Positions 15,910 to 23,498 of a DNA stretch of 64,000 nt are shown here, piece by piece. Source of the stretch: Planctomycetaceae bacterium (GTDB lineage Bacteria; Planctomycetota; Phycisphaerae; Sedimentisphaerales; UBA12454); the NCBI GenBank assembly GCA_021371795.1, contig JAJFVK010000005.1, positions 1 to 64,000 of the forward strand. The letters run 5' to 3'. The position numbers and the translations under genes were made by a program. The notes under the pieces are model-generated. The model ran no database searches, had not been told where the DNA came from, and saw nothing but the letters and a program-made list of their open reading frames with translations. The number at the start of each line of letters is the position of its first letter. Positions within the stretch are counted from its first letter, which is position 1.

Positions 15910-17334
15910 ATGATTACTGAAAAATATAAAAAAGCATTAGACGTATTAACTAAACATAATCAACAGCATCTGTTAAAGTTCTGGAACGAACTCGACGATG
16001 GCGGCAAAGAAAAATTGCTTAGCCAGATTGAACAGATAGATTTTGAATCGCTCGATTCGAAAATAGATGAGTATGTAAAGAATTCTGCGCCGACAAAACT
16101 GCCGGCGAAAATCGAACCCGCTCCGGTTTATACCGCCCAACCCAAAACGCCCGCGGAAAAAGAAAAATTTGCCAAAGCGAAGAAACTTGGCGCCGAACTT
16201 ATGTCAAAAGGCAAAGTCGCCGCGTTCGTTGTCGCCGGTGGGCAGGGTACACGACTTGGCTTTGACGGCCCCAAAGGCGATTTCAGAGTCAGCCCGATTA
16301 AAAATAAATCATTATTCCAGATTTTTGCAGAATCGATAAAAGCAGCAGGGAAAAAATATAATTTTTTGCCGAAGTGGTACATAATGACAAGCCCGCTCAA
16401 TCACGAGCCGACACGAAAAATTTTCAAAGATAACAATTTCTTCGGCCTTGGCGAACAGGGCGTTTACTTTTTCCAGCAGGGTACTGAAGTAAATTATTCT
16501 ATGGACGGCCAAATTCTGCTTGCTGACAAAGGCGTTATCGCAGAATCTCCAGACGGTCACGGCGGCAGCTTAAAAGCGATTTATAAAAGCAGAGCCGCTG
16601 CCGATATGAAAAAGAACGGCATTGAATACATCAGCTATTTCCAGGTTGATAACCCGCTGATAAATATTTTTGACCCGCTGTTCGTCGGTTTGCACGCGAT
16701 GGACGAGGCGGAAATGTCATCAAAATATCTGACTAAATGCGGGCCGCTCGAAAAGGTCGGCAATTTCTGTCTTGCTGATGGTAAAGTAACTGTAATCGAA
16801 TATAGCGATTTGCCGGACGAGCTTGCGTATAAGAAAAATCCTGATGGTTCGCTTGTTTTCTCACTTGGCAGTATCGCGATTCATATTATCAGCCGAACAT
16901 TTATCGAAAGGCTTAACGCGAAAGGTTTCGCATTGCCTTATCACAGGGCAGTGAAAAAGATTCCTTATATTGATGTTCAAACCGGCAAAAAAGTTGAGCC
17001 GGCCAAACCAAACGGCATAAAACTTGAAACGTTCGTTTTCGATGCTCTTCCGCTTGCCCAAGAGTCTATCATTCTTGAAACAATCCGCAGCGAAGAATTT
17101 GCTCCGGTGAAAAATGCCGAGGGTGCCGATAGTCCCGCTGTTACAAAACAGATGATAACCGAACGCGGCGCGAAATGGCTCGAAGCCGCCGGCGTGAAGA
17201 TTCCGAAAAAAGCGGATGGCTCAATAGATTGCGTTATCGAGCTTGCGTCGTCTTATGCGTTAAACGCAGAGGATGTTGTCGCGAAGAAACAAAATTTGAA
17301 GATTACCGCAGGGCAAAACTTGTATTTGGATTAA
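15910..17334 (+). CDS. UDP-sugar pyrophosphorylase (UAP/UGP2-type nucleotidyltransferase)
   Basis: A 474-aa cytoplasmic nucleotidyltransferase of the eukaryote-like UDPGP family. The nucleotide-binding signature VVAGGQGTRLGFDGPKG is near residues 107-123, followed by KSLFQIFAE, MTSPLNHEPT, FFQQGTEVN and the PDGHGGSLKAI segment. Uridyl transfer from UTP to a hexose 1-phosphate (GlcNAc-1-P or Glc-1-P) gives the UDP-sugar for envelope polymers. Motif content is closer to UDP-GlcNAc pyrophosphorylase (UAP1) than to bacterial GalU. Substrate not certain. It follows the C1 fusion gene by 76 bases. Confidence 0.88.
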   Translation: MITEKYKKALDVLTKHNQQHLLKFWNELDDGGKEKLLSQIEQIDFESLDSKIDEYVKNSAPTKLPAKIEPAPVYTAQPKTPAEKEKFAKAKKLGAELMSKGKVAAFVVAGGQGTRLGFDGPKGDFRVSPIKNKSLFQIFAESIKAAGKKYNFLPKWYIMTSPLNHEPTRKIFKDNNFFGLGEQGVYFFQQGTEVNYSMDGQILLADKGVIAESPDGHGGSLKAIYKSRAAADMKKNGIEYISYFQVDNPLINIFDPLFVGLHAMDEAEMSSKYLTKCGPLEKVGNFCLADGKVTVIEYSDLPDELAYKKNPDGSLVFSLGSIAIHIISRTFIERLNAKGFALPYHRAVKKIPYIDVQTGKKVEPAKPNGIKLETFVFDALPLAQESIILETIRSEEFAPVKNAEGADSPAVTKQMITERGAKWLEAAGVKIPKKADGSIDCVIELASSYALNAEDVVAKKQNLKITAGQNLYLD

Positions 17335-17360
17335 TTACTGATAATAATATTTTTGTATTG

Positions 17361-17840
17361 TCAGAAGTCTTTTTTTTGTAAATGTTGTAGCATCCACTGA
17401 ACTTCGTCTTTTTTCTGCTGCTCGGCGAGAAGTTTTTCGAAATATTTCTTTTCGTACCATTTAACTTTGCCGTTGTACCAGAGAACAATATAGCCTGATT
17501 TTACGAATCCGCCGTAAATCTTTTCAGAATACGCGAGTATTGTGCTGTTGGGATCAGAACCGTATTCTATCCACATCGCTCTGTATTGAAGCGGACCGAC
17601 TCTGACAAGTCCAGCTCTATCGATAAAATCATCTACATATATTTGATTGGGCAGGGAGCCATATTTCTGGCGGTATGAGAATATTTCCTTGCTTAGCACA
17701 TTCATCGCTCGTATGGATTCAGCGCGATTTATACTGTTTTTGATGTTCGCAAAACCCACAATCATAACTATCGTGAAAAACGAAACGGTTATGATGTTGG
17801 CGACGAGTTTTTTCTGTTGAGTGTTCACGAAGACATACAA
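17361..17840 (-). CDS. Single-pass membrane protein, pseudopilin-like, unknown
   Basis: A 159-aa protein with one N-terminal hydrophobic helix (ANIITVSFFTIVMIVGFAN) and a soluble C-terminal domain with aromatic residues (YRQKYGSLPN, GGFVKSGYIVLWYNGKVKWYEKK). The shape resembles a type II pseudopilin, but the GFTLxE cleavage motif is missing. The first in-frame start is a TTG at 17840; a GTG lies four codons later (17828); neither has a clear ribosome-binding site. It is 13 bases downstream of the RNase HI-PurN gene and is likely in the same transcript. Confidence 0.6.
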   Translation of the reverse strand: MYVFVNTQQKKLVANIITVSFFTIVMIVGFANIKNSINRAESIRAMNVLSKEIFSYRQKYGSLPNQIYVDDFIDRAGLVRVGPLQYRAMWIEYGSDPNSTILAYSEKIYGGFVKSGYIVLWYNGKVKWYEKKYFEKLLAEQQKKDEVQWMLQHLQKKDF

Positions 17841-17853
17841 TAAAGCAAAATAG

Positions 17854-18915
17854 CTATTTTGTCAATACTCTGTTGCCGGCGACGAACAGTCTGCCTGTTG
17901 CGAAAAGTTGCACAGCTTCGGGATAAGCGATGCATTCCTGTTCAAAAACCCTGGCCGCCAAAGTGTCTGGTGTGTCGTCATCTTTTACAGGGCAGGTTCG
18001 CTGGACAATAATCGGGCCTTTGTCGTATTCGTTTGTGCAGAAATGTACCGTACAGCCGCTGACTTTGCAGCCGGCGATGATTACCGCTTCGTGTACGTGA
18101 TGCCCCCACATGCCCTGTCCGCCAAACGCGGGCAAAAGTGCAGGGTGAATATTCATAACCATATTTTCGAGTTCCGGCGGAATCTTCCACAGGCACAGCC
18201 AGCCGGCCTGTATAACAAGATTGACCTTTGCTTCGATTAGAACTTTTCCGATTTGTTTGCTGAATCCGTCGATGTCGGGATAATCTTTTTTGCGGATGAT
18301 TTCCAGCGGCAGCCCGGCTTTTTTTGCCTTTTCAACGCCGACGGTGTCCGATCGGGACGATATTACCGCTGCGATTTCAGCGTTTAACTGCCTTTGCTTT
18401 ATCAGTTCGTTAAAATTGATCAGCGTTCTTCCGCTTCCGCTTATCAGTATACCGAGTCGAAGATGTTTCGATGTTGTATCTATTTGTGTTTTTGATTTTT
18501 CTTCGTAATCTTTTTTGTTGTCGAGAGCTTTGTTGACAAGTTTGTCGGCATGTGTGTTTTTTTCTCTGCGGACGTGATTAATCTGCCAGCTTTTGAATTT
18601 TGTCAGCCAATCGAAACATTCCGTGTACAATTCCCGCAGTCCCTCGTTTTTGACTTTATATTCGCCGTTGATTTGTTTGACCATCAGTTCGCTGTCGCTG
18701 AAAACTTTTACGGCTTTAGCGCCGAGCGAAAATGCCTCTTCGAGTCCGTTCAGCAGGCCGGTATATTCAGCGATATTATTAGTTGCGTGTGAAATGAACA
18801 TTGCTTTTGCGCAGAGCTGATGATGGTTTTCGTCGAATAAAACGAACGCACCGGCTGCAGGGCCGGGATTGCCTCTGCTTCCGCCGTCGGTAAAGATGGT
18901 TACGGTATCAACCAA
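17854..18915 (-). CDS. RNase HI - GAR transformylase (PurN) fusion
   Basis: A 353-aa protein with two complete enzyme domains. Residues 1-135: RNase HI of the short type, with catalytic residues visible as FTDGGSRGNPGPAA (Asp near 9), NNIAEYTGLL (Glu near 50), VFSDSELMVKQ (Asp near 74) and THADKLVN (Asp near 125). Residues about 150-353: phosphoribosylglycinamide formyltransferase, with ILISGSGRTLINF, MNIHPALLPAFGGQGMWGHHVHEA (catalytic His) and CTNEYDKGPIIVQ (catalytic Asp). PurN moves a formyl group from 10-formyl-THF to GAR in purine synthesis. No stop, frameshift or internal start separates the halves; the linker is Lys/Glu-rich. The upstream zinc-ribbon gene ends 4 bases before the ATG. 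Confidence 0.9.
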   Translation of the reverse strand: MVDTVTIFTDGGSRGNPGPAAGAFVLFDENHHQLCAKAMFISHATNNIAEYTGLLNGLEEAFSLGAKAVKVFSDSELMVKQINGEYKVKNEGLRELYTECFDWLTKFKSWQINHVRREKNTHADKLVNKALDNKKDYEEKSKTQIDTTSKHLRLGILISGSGRTLINFNELIKQRQLNAEIAAVISSRSDTVGVEKAKKAGLPLEIIRKKDYPDIDGFSKQIGKVLIEAKVNLVIQAGWLCLWKIPPELENMVMNIHPALLPAFGGQGMWGHHVHEAVIIAGCKVSGCTVHFCTNEYDKGPIIVQRTCPVKDDDTPDTLAARVFEQECIAYPEAVQLFATGRLFVAGNRVLTK

Positions 18916-18919
18916 ACCC

Positions 18920-19654
18920 TTAGTTCTCCGTCTCCTTGAGGAACAAAATACGCGTGCAGTTCGGGCAGCGAAGGATTTCGTCTTTGCTCATCAGGGTATT
19001 AGCGGTTTCGGTCGTAAGGTTCATAAAGCATCCGCCGCAGGTATAAACGCCGCTTCTGTGATCCTGAATTTCGACTTCTGCGATCGCTTCGCCGTCATAA
19101 GTTTCCGCGACTCTTTTGAAAGTCTCGAGCGCTTCGGCGGGTACATCTTTTGCCGCCTGCTGCCATTGCTGTTCGATTTGGACGATTTCCGCTTCGAATT
19201 TTTTCGCTTGTTCTTCGGTTTGTTTGCGGATTTCTGCCAGTTCGTTCTTGGCGACTTCGATTTGCTGTTTGATGACTTCGCATTGCGTCTGGTCGGCATC
19301 GATATTTTTCATCAGTTCCAAAGTCTGGCTTTCGACTTTACTGCTGTCGGCTTTTGTAGTGTTGAGTTCTGTCAGAATTGCCGCGTATTCCTTGTTGCTT
19401 TTCGCGATGTTCAGCGCTGCGCGGTATTTGGCGAGGGTTTCATCGACACTCTTGAGCTCGAGTTCCATACGGTCGGCCTGGATTTTTGTAAGCTGTATCT
19501 CGTCCAGCTTAGAAGCCAGGTTGTTTTGCAATGTACGGAGTTGATTTTCCTTTAAGATGACGTTACGACGGCTTCTGTTAAGCTTGGCCTTGGCGGCTCT
19601 TAAACTATTTTCTACACTTTGAAGTTTTACCAGAGCATTGAGCACTGTTCCCAT
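18920..19654 (-). CDS. CT398-like coiled-coil zinc-ribbon protein
   Basis: A 244-aa soluble protein. Residues 1-175 form a long coiled coil and the C-terminus is a four-cysteine zinc ribbon (CGGCFMNLT, then CPNCTRILF). This is the C4-type zinc-ribbon / CT398 family, found in most planctomycetes and chlamydiae; a role in secretion or transcription has been suggested but is not established. It is the first gene of an operon with the RNase HI-PurN fusion (4-base gap). Confidence 0.85.
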   Translation of the reverse strand: MGTVLNALVKLQSVENSLRAAKAKLNRSRRNVILKENQLRTLQNNLASKLDEIQLTKIQADRMELELKSVDETLAKYRAALNIAKSNKEYAAILTELNTTKADSSKVESQTLELMKNIDADQTQCEVIKQQIEVAKNELAEIRKQTEEQAKKFEAEIVQIEQQWQQAAKDVPAEALETFKRVAETYDGEAIAEVEIQDHRSGVYTCGGCFMNLTTETANTLMSKDEILRCPNCTRILFLKETEN

Positions 19655-19799
19655 GAACGCTCCTTATTCTATGCAATTGTCACAGAAAAGTTAAATAATT
19701 ATGAACCCGACATTATCAACTTCTGCGGATAATATTCAACAAAAAATTTTGTTTTTTTCCCGCAATTACTCCAATATACTAATAATTTTAAGATTTGAA

Positions 19800-21011
19800 A
19801 TGGAACTGATGAACTTTAAAGCTGAACTTGTTGCGCCTGCGGGCACTTTGGAAAAACTCATCTGGGCGGCCAAATATGGCGCTGATGCGGTCTATTTTGG
19901 CACTGAATTCGGCTCTTTGCGGGCTTACGCGGGCAATTTTTCGCTCGATGATGCCCAAAAAGGTATCGATTTCTTGCATAAAAACGGCAAAAGAGCGTTA
20001 ATTACCCTAAACATTTACCCTTTTAGCGATGAATATGAAAAGTTGATAAAAATAGCCGGAAAAGTGAGCGAAATGAAGGCCGATGGATTAATTGTTGCAG
20101 ATATTGGTCTTGTTTTTGAACTAAAAAAGGCAGGAATCAAAACGCCAATCCATATTAGTACACAGGCCAACACCGTCAGCAGTCAGAGCGTTCTGGCGTA
20201 TCATCAATTAGGAGCGGCAAGAGTAAATTTAGCGAGAGAGTTGTCTTTTGAGCAGATAAAAAAAATTCGTGAAGATACCCGCTCAAGCGGTATGCAGCTT
20301 GAGGTTTTCGTTCACGGCGCGGTCTGTTTTTCATACTCCGGCCGATGCGCAATCAGCGATTATCTTACCGGCCGAAAAGCCAACCACGGCGAATGTACGC
20401 ATCCATGCAGATGGGGATATTCTCTTGTTGAAGAATCAAGACCCGGCCAATACATTCCAGTATTTGAAGACCAAAGGGGGCAATACCTTTTTAACAACAA
20501 AGACCTTGCGCTGTTCGAATATGCCGATAAACTCAAAGATATTGGTGTGGATGCTTTCAAAATTGAAGGCAGAATGAAATCGGTTCATTACATCGCGTCG
20601 GTAGTTTCGCTTTACAGGCAGTTGATTGATGGCAAAAAAATAAGCACAGAAGAATGCTTTAAATTATTGAGCAGGGTGAAAAATCGTGGTTACAGCGAAG
20701 GTTTTATGAAAGGCTCAATCACGCCGGACGATTACAGCAATGAGAAAAGCCAATCACGTTCTGAAGCTGTATTTGTCGGCGATATCGTCGATGAGGAAAC
20801 TCAAACCGGCTGCATCTGCCACGCGAGAAACAAAATGTTCGCAGGCGAAAAATTGGAGGTAATAACTCCTGCCGGCGAAATTTTTGAAATAACATTGCCG
20901 AATCCATTAAAAACAGTTAATGGCGAACAATTAGAGTTTGTGAATAATCCGCAAAAGATGGTGCTGGAGCAAAAATTGCCGGCTTATTCGATATTAAGGA
21001 GAATTGTTTAA
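19800..21011 (+). CDS. trhP: U32-family peptidase-like protein, probable tRNA uridine hydroxylase TrhP
   Basis: Closely resembles E. coli YegQ/TrhP, which with an iron-sulfur centre and prephenate makes 5-hydroxyuridine at tRNA position 34. Signatures: ELVAPAGTLEKLIWAAKYGADAVYFG, PIHISTQANTVS, VNLARELSFEQI, the U32 motif EVFVHGAVCFSYSGRC, NHGECTHPCRWGY (Cys ligands) and DAFKIEGRMKS. From this start the protein is 403 aa. The ATG at 19800 (or 19809) is preferred because family homology begins there; a longer frame back to 19701 adds 33 residues unlike any U32 protein. The C-terminal partner domain is short, as in TrhP rather than RlhA. Confidence 0.85.
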   Translation: MELMNFKAELVAPAGTLEKLIWAAKYGADAVYFGTEFGSLRAYAGNFSLDDAQKGIDFLHKNGKRALITLNIYPFSDEYEKLIKIAGKVSEMKADGLIVADIGLVFELKKAGIKTPIHISTQANTVSSQSVLAYHQLGAARVNLARELSFEQIKKIREDTRSSGMQLEVFVHGAVCFSYSGRCAISDYLTGRKANHGECTHPCRWGYSLVEESRPGQYIPVFEDQRGQYLFNNKDLALFEYADKLKDIGVDAFKIEGRMKSVHYIASVVSLYRQLIDGKKISTEECFKLLSRVKNRGYSEGFMKGSITPDDYSNEKSQSRSEAVFVGDIVDEETQTGCICHARNKMFAGEKLEVITPAGEIFEITLPNPLKTVNGEQLEFVNNPQKMVLEQKLPAYSILRRIV

Positions 21012-21033
21012 ATATTTACAACAGGAGATATTT

Positions 21034-21795
21034 GTGGAGCTGAAAAGAATTAACGAGGTATCGCCGAGGCATCCGTATGTTGTTTTTAGAAATTCTGTTC
21101 TGCATAGTTTGATTCCGTTCTTTTGCATTTTAGTGCCATTAGGCTTTTTGTGTTATTATTTGGTTAAGCAAAAAGATTTCCCAGGCTGGCTTGATGGGGG
21201 ATTACAAGGCTTGGCGTCAGCCGTTGCGTTTTTGAGTATTAGACCTGTCATAAAATCTTTTTCACCGTCCAACTGGTTAATGCAGACGGAGTTTCAGCAT
21301 GTTTATATTAAAATCCGTTCATACTTAAACACAAAAGTTTCGCCCGACGAAAAACTTGTAATAGAATTAAAAGATAGTGAACTAAAATGGGTGCGCAGAA
21401 CTCAAATTAAATTGGCATCGATGAACCTTAAACAAAAAACAGTTTCGAGACTGACATATCTTGACATCTGCCTCAAGCAGCCTGTTTCGCAGGAAATAAA
21501 AACTGCTCTGGAACTCGAAAAAAAGTTTACGCCTAAAAAGGATTCCTCGAAGTATGATTACTATCCTGTGATATTAATAGAACCTGATATATTGCGAGTT
21601 AAATTTTCAGGTGTTTCGCCTTCAGTTAATAAAGCCATAAAAATTCTGAACGAAATGGGAGCGATTGTTCATCCTAAAAATAAAGAGGAAATCGATACGA
21701 CTGTAAAGCTTACCAAAGATGAAGAAAATGAGGCAAAGGACACCGGCAAGGGTAAGAGTATCATTGAGCGGAAATCCCCGCAAAATACCGATTGA
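21034..21795 (+). CDS. Membrane protein with cytoplasmic domain, unknown
   Basis: A 253-aa protein with two hydrophobic helices near the N-terminus (FRNSVLHSLIPFFCILVPLGFLCYYL is one long region, then GLQGLASAVAFLSI) and a hydrophilic, lysine-rich C-terminal domain (mixed alpha/beta, acidic-basic tail). The GTG at 21034 is chosen: AGGAG lies 7 bases upstream. A TTG ten codons earlier overlaps the trhP end and has no ribosome-binding site. It probably shares the trhP transcript and ends before a terminator at 21820. No family recognised. Confidence 0.65.
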   Translation: MELKRINEVSPRHPYVVFRNSVLHSLIPFFCILVPLGFLCYYLVKQKDFPGWLDGGLQGLASAVAFLSIRPVIKSFSPSNWLMQTEFQHVYIKIRSYLNTKVSPDEKLVIELKDSELKWVRRTQIKLASMNLKQKTVSRLTYLDICLKQPVSQEIKTALELEKKFTPKKDSSKYDYYPVILIEPDILRVKFSGVSPSVNKAIKILNEMGAIVHPKNKEEIDTTVKLTKDEENEAKDTGKGKSIIERKSPQNTD

Positions 21796-21819
21796 TATTT
21801 CATACGAATTGGCGGAAAA

Positions 21820-21851
21820 GCCGGTTTTTTGACCTAAAAACCGCTCTTTTT
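21820..21851 (+). terminator. Rho-independent terminator
   Basis: CGGTTTTT (21822-21829) pairs with AAAAACCG (21836-21843) around a 6-base loop, followed by CTCTTTTT. It lies 25 bases after the stop at 21795. Confidence 0.7.
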
Positions 21852-21879
21852 ACTAATTTCACGTTTTTTAAAATATTCC

Positions 21880-21908
21880 TTGACAAATTAGACTCTATGC
21901 CATAGAGT
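21880..21908 (+). promoter_or_regulatory. Promoter overlapped by an operator-like palindrome
   Basis: TTGACA (21880-21885) and TAGAGT (21903-21908) are spaced by 17 bases. The palindrome ACTCTATG-C-CATAGAGT (21892-21908) covers the spacer and the whole -10 box, so a bound protein would block RNA polymerase. The operon downstream encodes its own winged-helix protein (22521-22820), the obvious candidate repressor (inference). Confidence 0.7.
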
Positions 21909-21937
21909 ACTCTGTATTAATAATGAAAGGATAAAAG

Positions 21938-22519
21938 ATGGACGAGTTAATTAATGAAAATCCTGTCGAATCGCTGGCTGCGATTCAAAATACAATCACC
22001 AGAACGCGTAAAGCAGTTTCCGGCACTTACGGCAGTCCGCTAATGATGTTGTGGGGTGGGCTTTTGGCAATTGCTTATGCTGCCTCGTATTTTTACTTGA
22101 GATACGCTCACATAATATTCTGGACAATGGCTGCGGTTGGCGGAGTTGGAAGTTACTTTCTTTGGTTTTGGCTTTTGCGGAAAATGCCATTTAAAGAACC
22201 GGCCGAAGAAAAAATGAATTGGCGTGTTGGCGCAATGTGGTGGCTGTTGTTTTTATATGTTTCGATTTGGCTAAGTCTGCTTGCTCCATTTAATGGTATG
22301 CAGATGAATGCTTTTATTGTAACGGCGACGATGTTCGCTTACATAATGATGGGGCTGTGGTTTAAAGAAATGTACCTGATTTGGACGGGATTGTTTGTTA
22401 CCGCGATGACGCTGATAGGTTTTTTCTTTCTTCCGCATTTTTACTGTCTTTGGATGGCGTTTATGGCAGGCGGCGTAATTTTTATCATAGGTTTATATAC
22501 TAAATTACGGTGGAAATAA
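21938..22519 (+). CDS. Polytopic membrane protein, unknown
   Basis: A 193-aa inner-membrane protein with five or six helices rich in Trp and Phe (for example GSPLMMLWGGLLAIAYAASY and LIGFFFLPHFYCLWMAFMAG). The N-terminal 35 residues are polar. AAAGGATAAAAG precedes the ATG. It is the first gene of a three-gene operon with a winged-helix regulator (2-base gap) and an exported GyrI-like protein. Membrane protein/winged-helix pairs of this type often act as sensor-repressor modules; no direct evidence here. Confidence 0.75.
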   Translation: MDELINENPVESLAAIQNTITRTRKAVSGTYGSPLMMLWGGLLAIAYAASYFYLRYAHIIFWTMAAVGGVGSYFLWFWLLRKMPFKEPAEEKMNWRVGAMWWLLFLYVSIWLSLLAPFNGMQMNAFIVTATMFAYIMMGLWFKEMYLIWTGLFVTAMTLIGFFFLPHFYCLWMAFMAGGVIFIIGLYTKLRWK

Positions 22520-22520
22520 A

Positions 22521-22820
22521 ATGGCTGAACTGAATAACATAATTCATCAGCCTGTGCGTTTGCGGATAATGGCTGCCCTTTGCGCACTCGAGCGGGGCGG
22601 ACAAATGGATTTTGTTTATCTCAAGAAAATGCTGAACCTTACCGATGGTAATCTCGGTGCGCATTTGACAAAACTTGAAGATGTCGGTTTTATCGCGATT
22701 GAAAAAACTTTCGTTGCCCGCAAGCCTCGCACTTTTGTTTGCGTTACCGGAAAAGGTCACGATGCTTTTAATGAACATATAAATGCCTTAAAACAAATTA
22801 TTGAAGACGATAAAACTTAA
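22521..22820 (+). CDS. Winged-helix transcriptional regulator
   Basis: A 99-aa one-domain DNA-binding protein. The sequence HQPVRLRIMAALCAL, then FVYLKKMLNLTDGNLGAHLTKLEDVGFIAIEK (HTH and recognition helix) and a wing RKPRTFVCVTGKG matches the HTH_27/ArsR-MarR-like family that usually represses its own operon. It starts 2 bases after the membrane protein gene. The palindrome over the operon promoter (21892-21908) is a plausible target. No effector domain is present. Confidence 0.88.
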   Translation: MAELNNIIHQPVRLRIMAALCALERGGQMDFVYLKKMLNLTDGNLGAHLTKLEDVGFIAIEKTFVARKPRTFVCVTGKGHDAFNEHINALKQIIEDDKT

Positions 22821-22834
22821 ATGAAAGGAAATTT

Positions 22835-23410
22835 ATGAAAAAACATTTTTGGATGTTGGCGTGTGTTGTGATTGTTTTAAATTCAATTGCCGTTGCTGCG
22901 CAGGAGCCAAATAATTTTTCTATTTCATTCGGCAAACTTGAATCGCAGACAGTTCTTTACACTGTTTACCGCGGCCCCTATGAAAAAGTCGGTCAGGCAA
23001 TTGGTGAACTTTACGCGATTGCCGGAAAGAACAGAATATCTCCACAGGGCAATTTGCGGTTTGTTTATTTGAATAATCCGCATCTTTTCTCTTTAAATTC
23101 GCAGCACTGCCTTGTTGAAATTCAAATCCCTGTCTCGCAGGACTCTCTTAAAATGGCCGGTACGCTCGGCACAATGACAGATATTAAAACTTTAATCGCA
23201 ATGGATACTGTAGTTATAAAGAAACCTGCCGGCTGCAAAGATTATGGTTCTGTTTATGCCTATCTTTTTGCGTGGATTGCCCAAAATGGTTACAGGCCGA
23301 TAGATAATGCGTTTGAAGTTTTCGAATCGGGCGGCCAAAATCAAAGTTGTGAAAATATTGCACAGTCAGATATAGTTGTTCCTGTTACAAAAGTTTCTGG
23401 CGCAAAATAA
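22835..23410 (+). CDS. Exported GyrI-like small-molecule-binding protein
   Basis: A 191-aa protein with a Sec signal peptide (cleavage near VAAQ, residue 23) followed by a GyrI/AraC effector-binding-like fold: YTVYRGPYEKVGQAIGELYAIAGKN, then GNLRFVYLNNP and CLVEIQIPV. GyrI-like domains bind small hydrophobic ligands, and exported versions are unusual but known. AGGAAAT lies 7 bases upstream of the ATG. It closes the operon and is followed by a terminator. Confidence 0.75.
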   Translation: MKKHFWMLACVVIVLNSIAVAAQEPNNFSISFGKLESQTVLYTVYRGPYEKVGQAIGELYAIAGKNRISPQGNLRFVYLNNPHLFSLNSQHCLVEIQIPVSQDSLKMAGTLGTMTDIKTLIAMDTVVIKKPAGCKDYGSVYAYLFAWIAQNGYRPIDNAFEVFESGGQNQSCENIAQSDIVVPVTKVSGAK

Positions 23411-23415
23411 AAAAA

Positions 23416-23456
23416 GCAGCTAACTGATAAGTAGTTTACAGTTAGCGGCATTTTTT
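23416..23456 (+). terminator. Rho-independent terminator
   Basis: GCTAACTG (23419-23426) pairs with CAGTTAGC (23439-23446) around a 12-base loop; TTTTTT follows at 23451. It lies 9 bases past the stop of the GyrI-like gene. A run of A on the left side means it may also serve the convergent histidine kinase gene. Confidence 0.75.
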
Positions 23457-23498
23457 GCAGTTGAAACTGCCATTTTGGCAAATTCCGGATTTTTGAAA

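Noticed and set aside
19701-19799. N-terminal extension of the TrhP-like protein
   Set aside because: 33 residues without similarity to U32 proteins and AT-rich promoter-like sequence; the start at 19800 fits the family.
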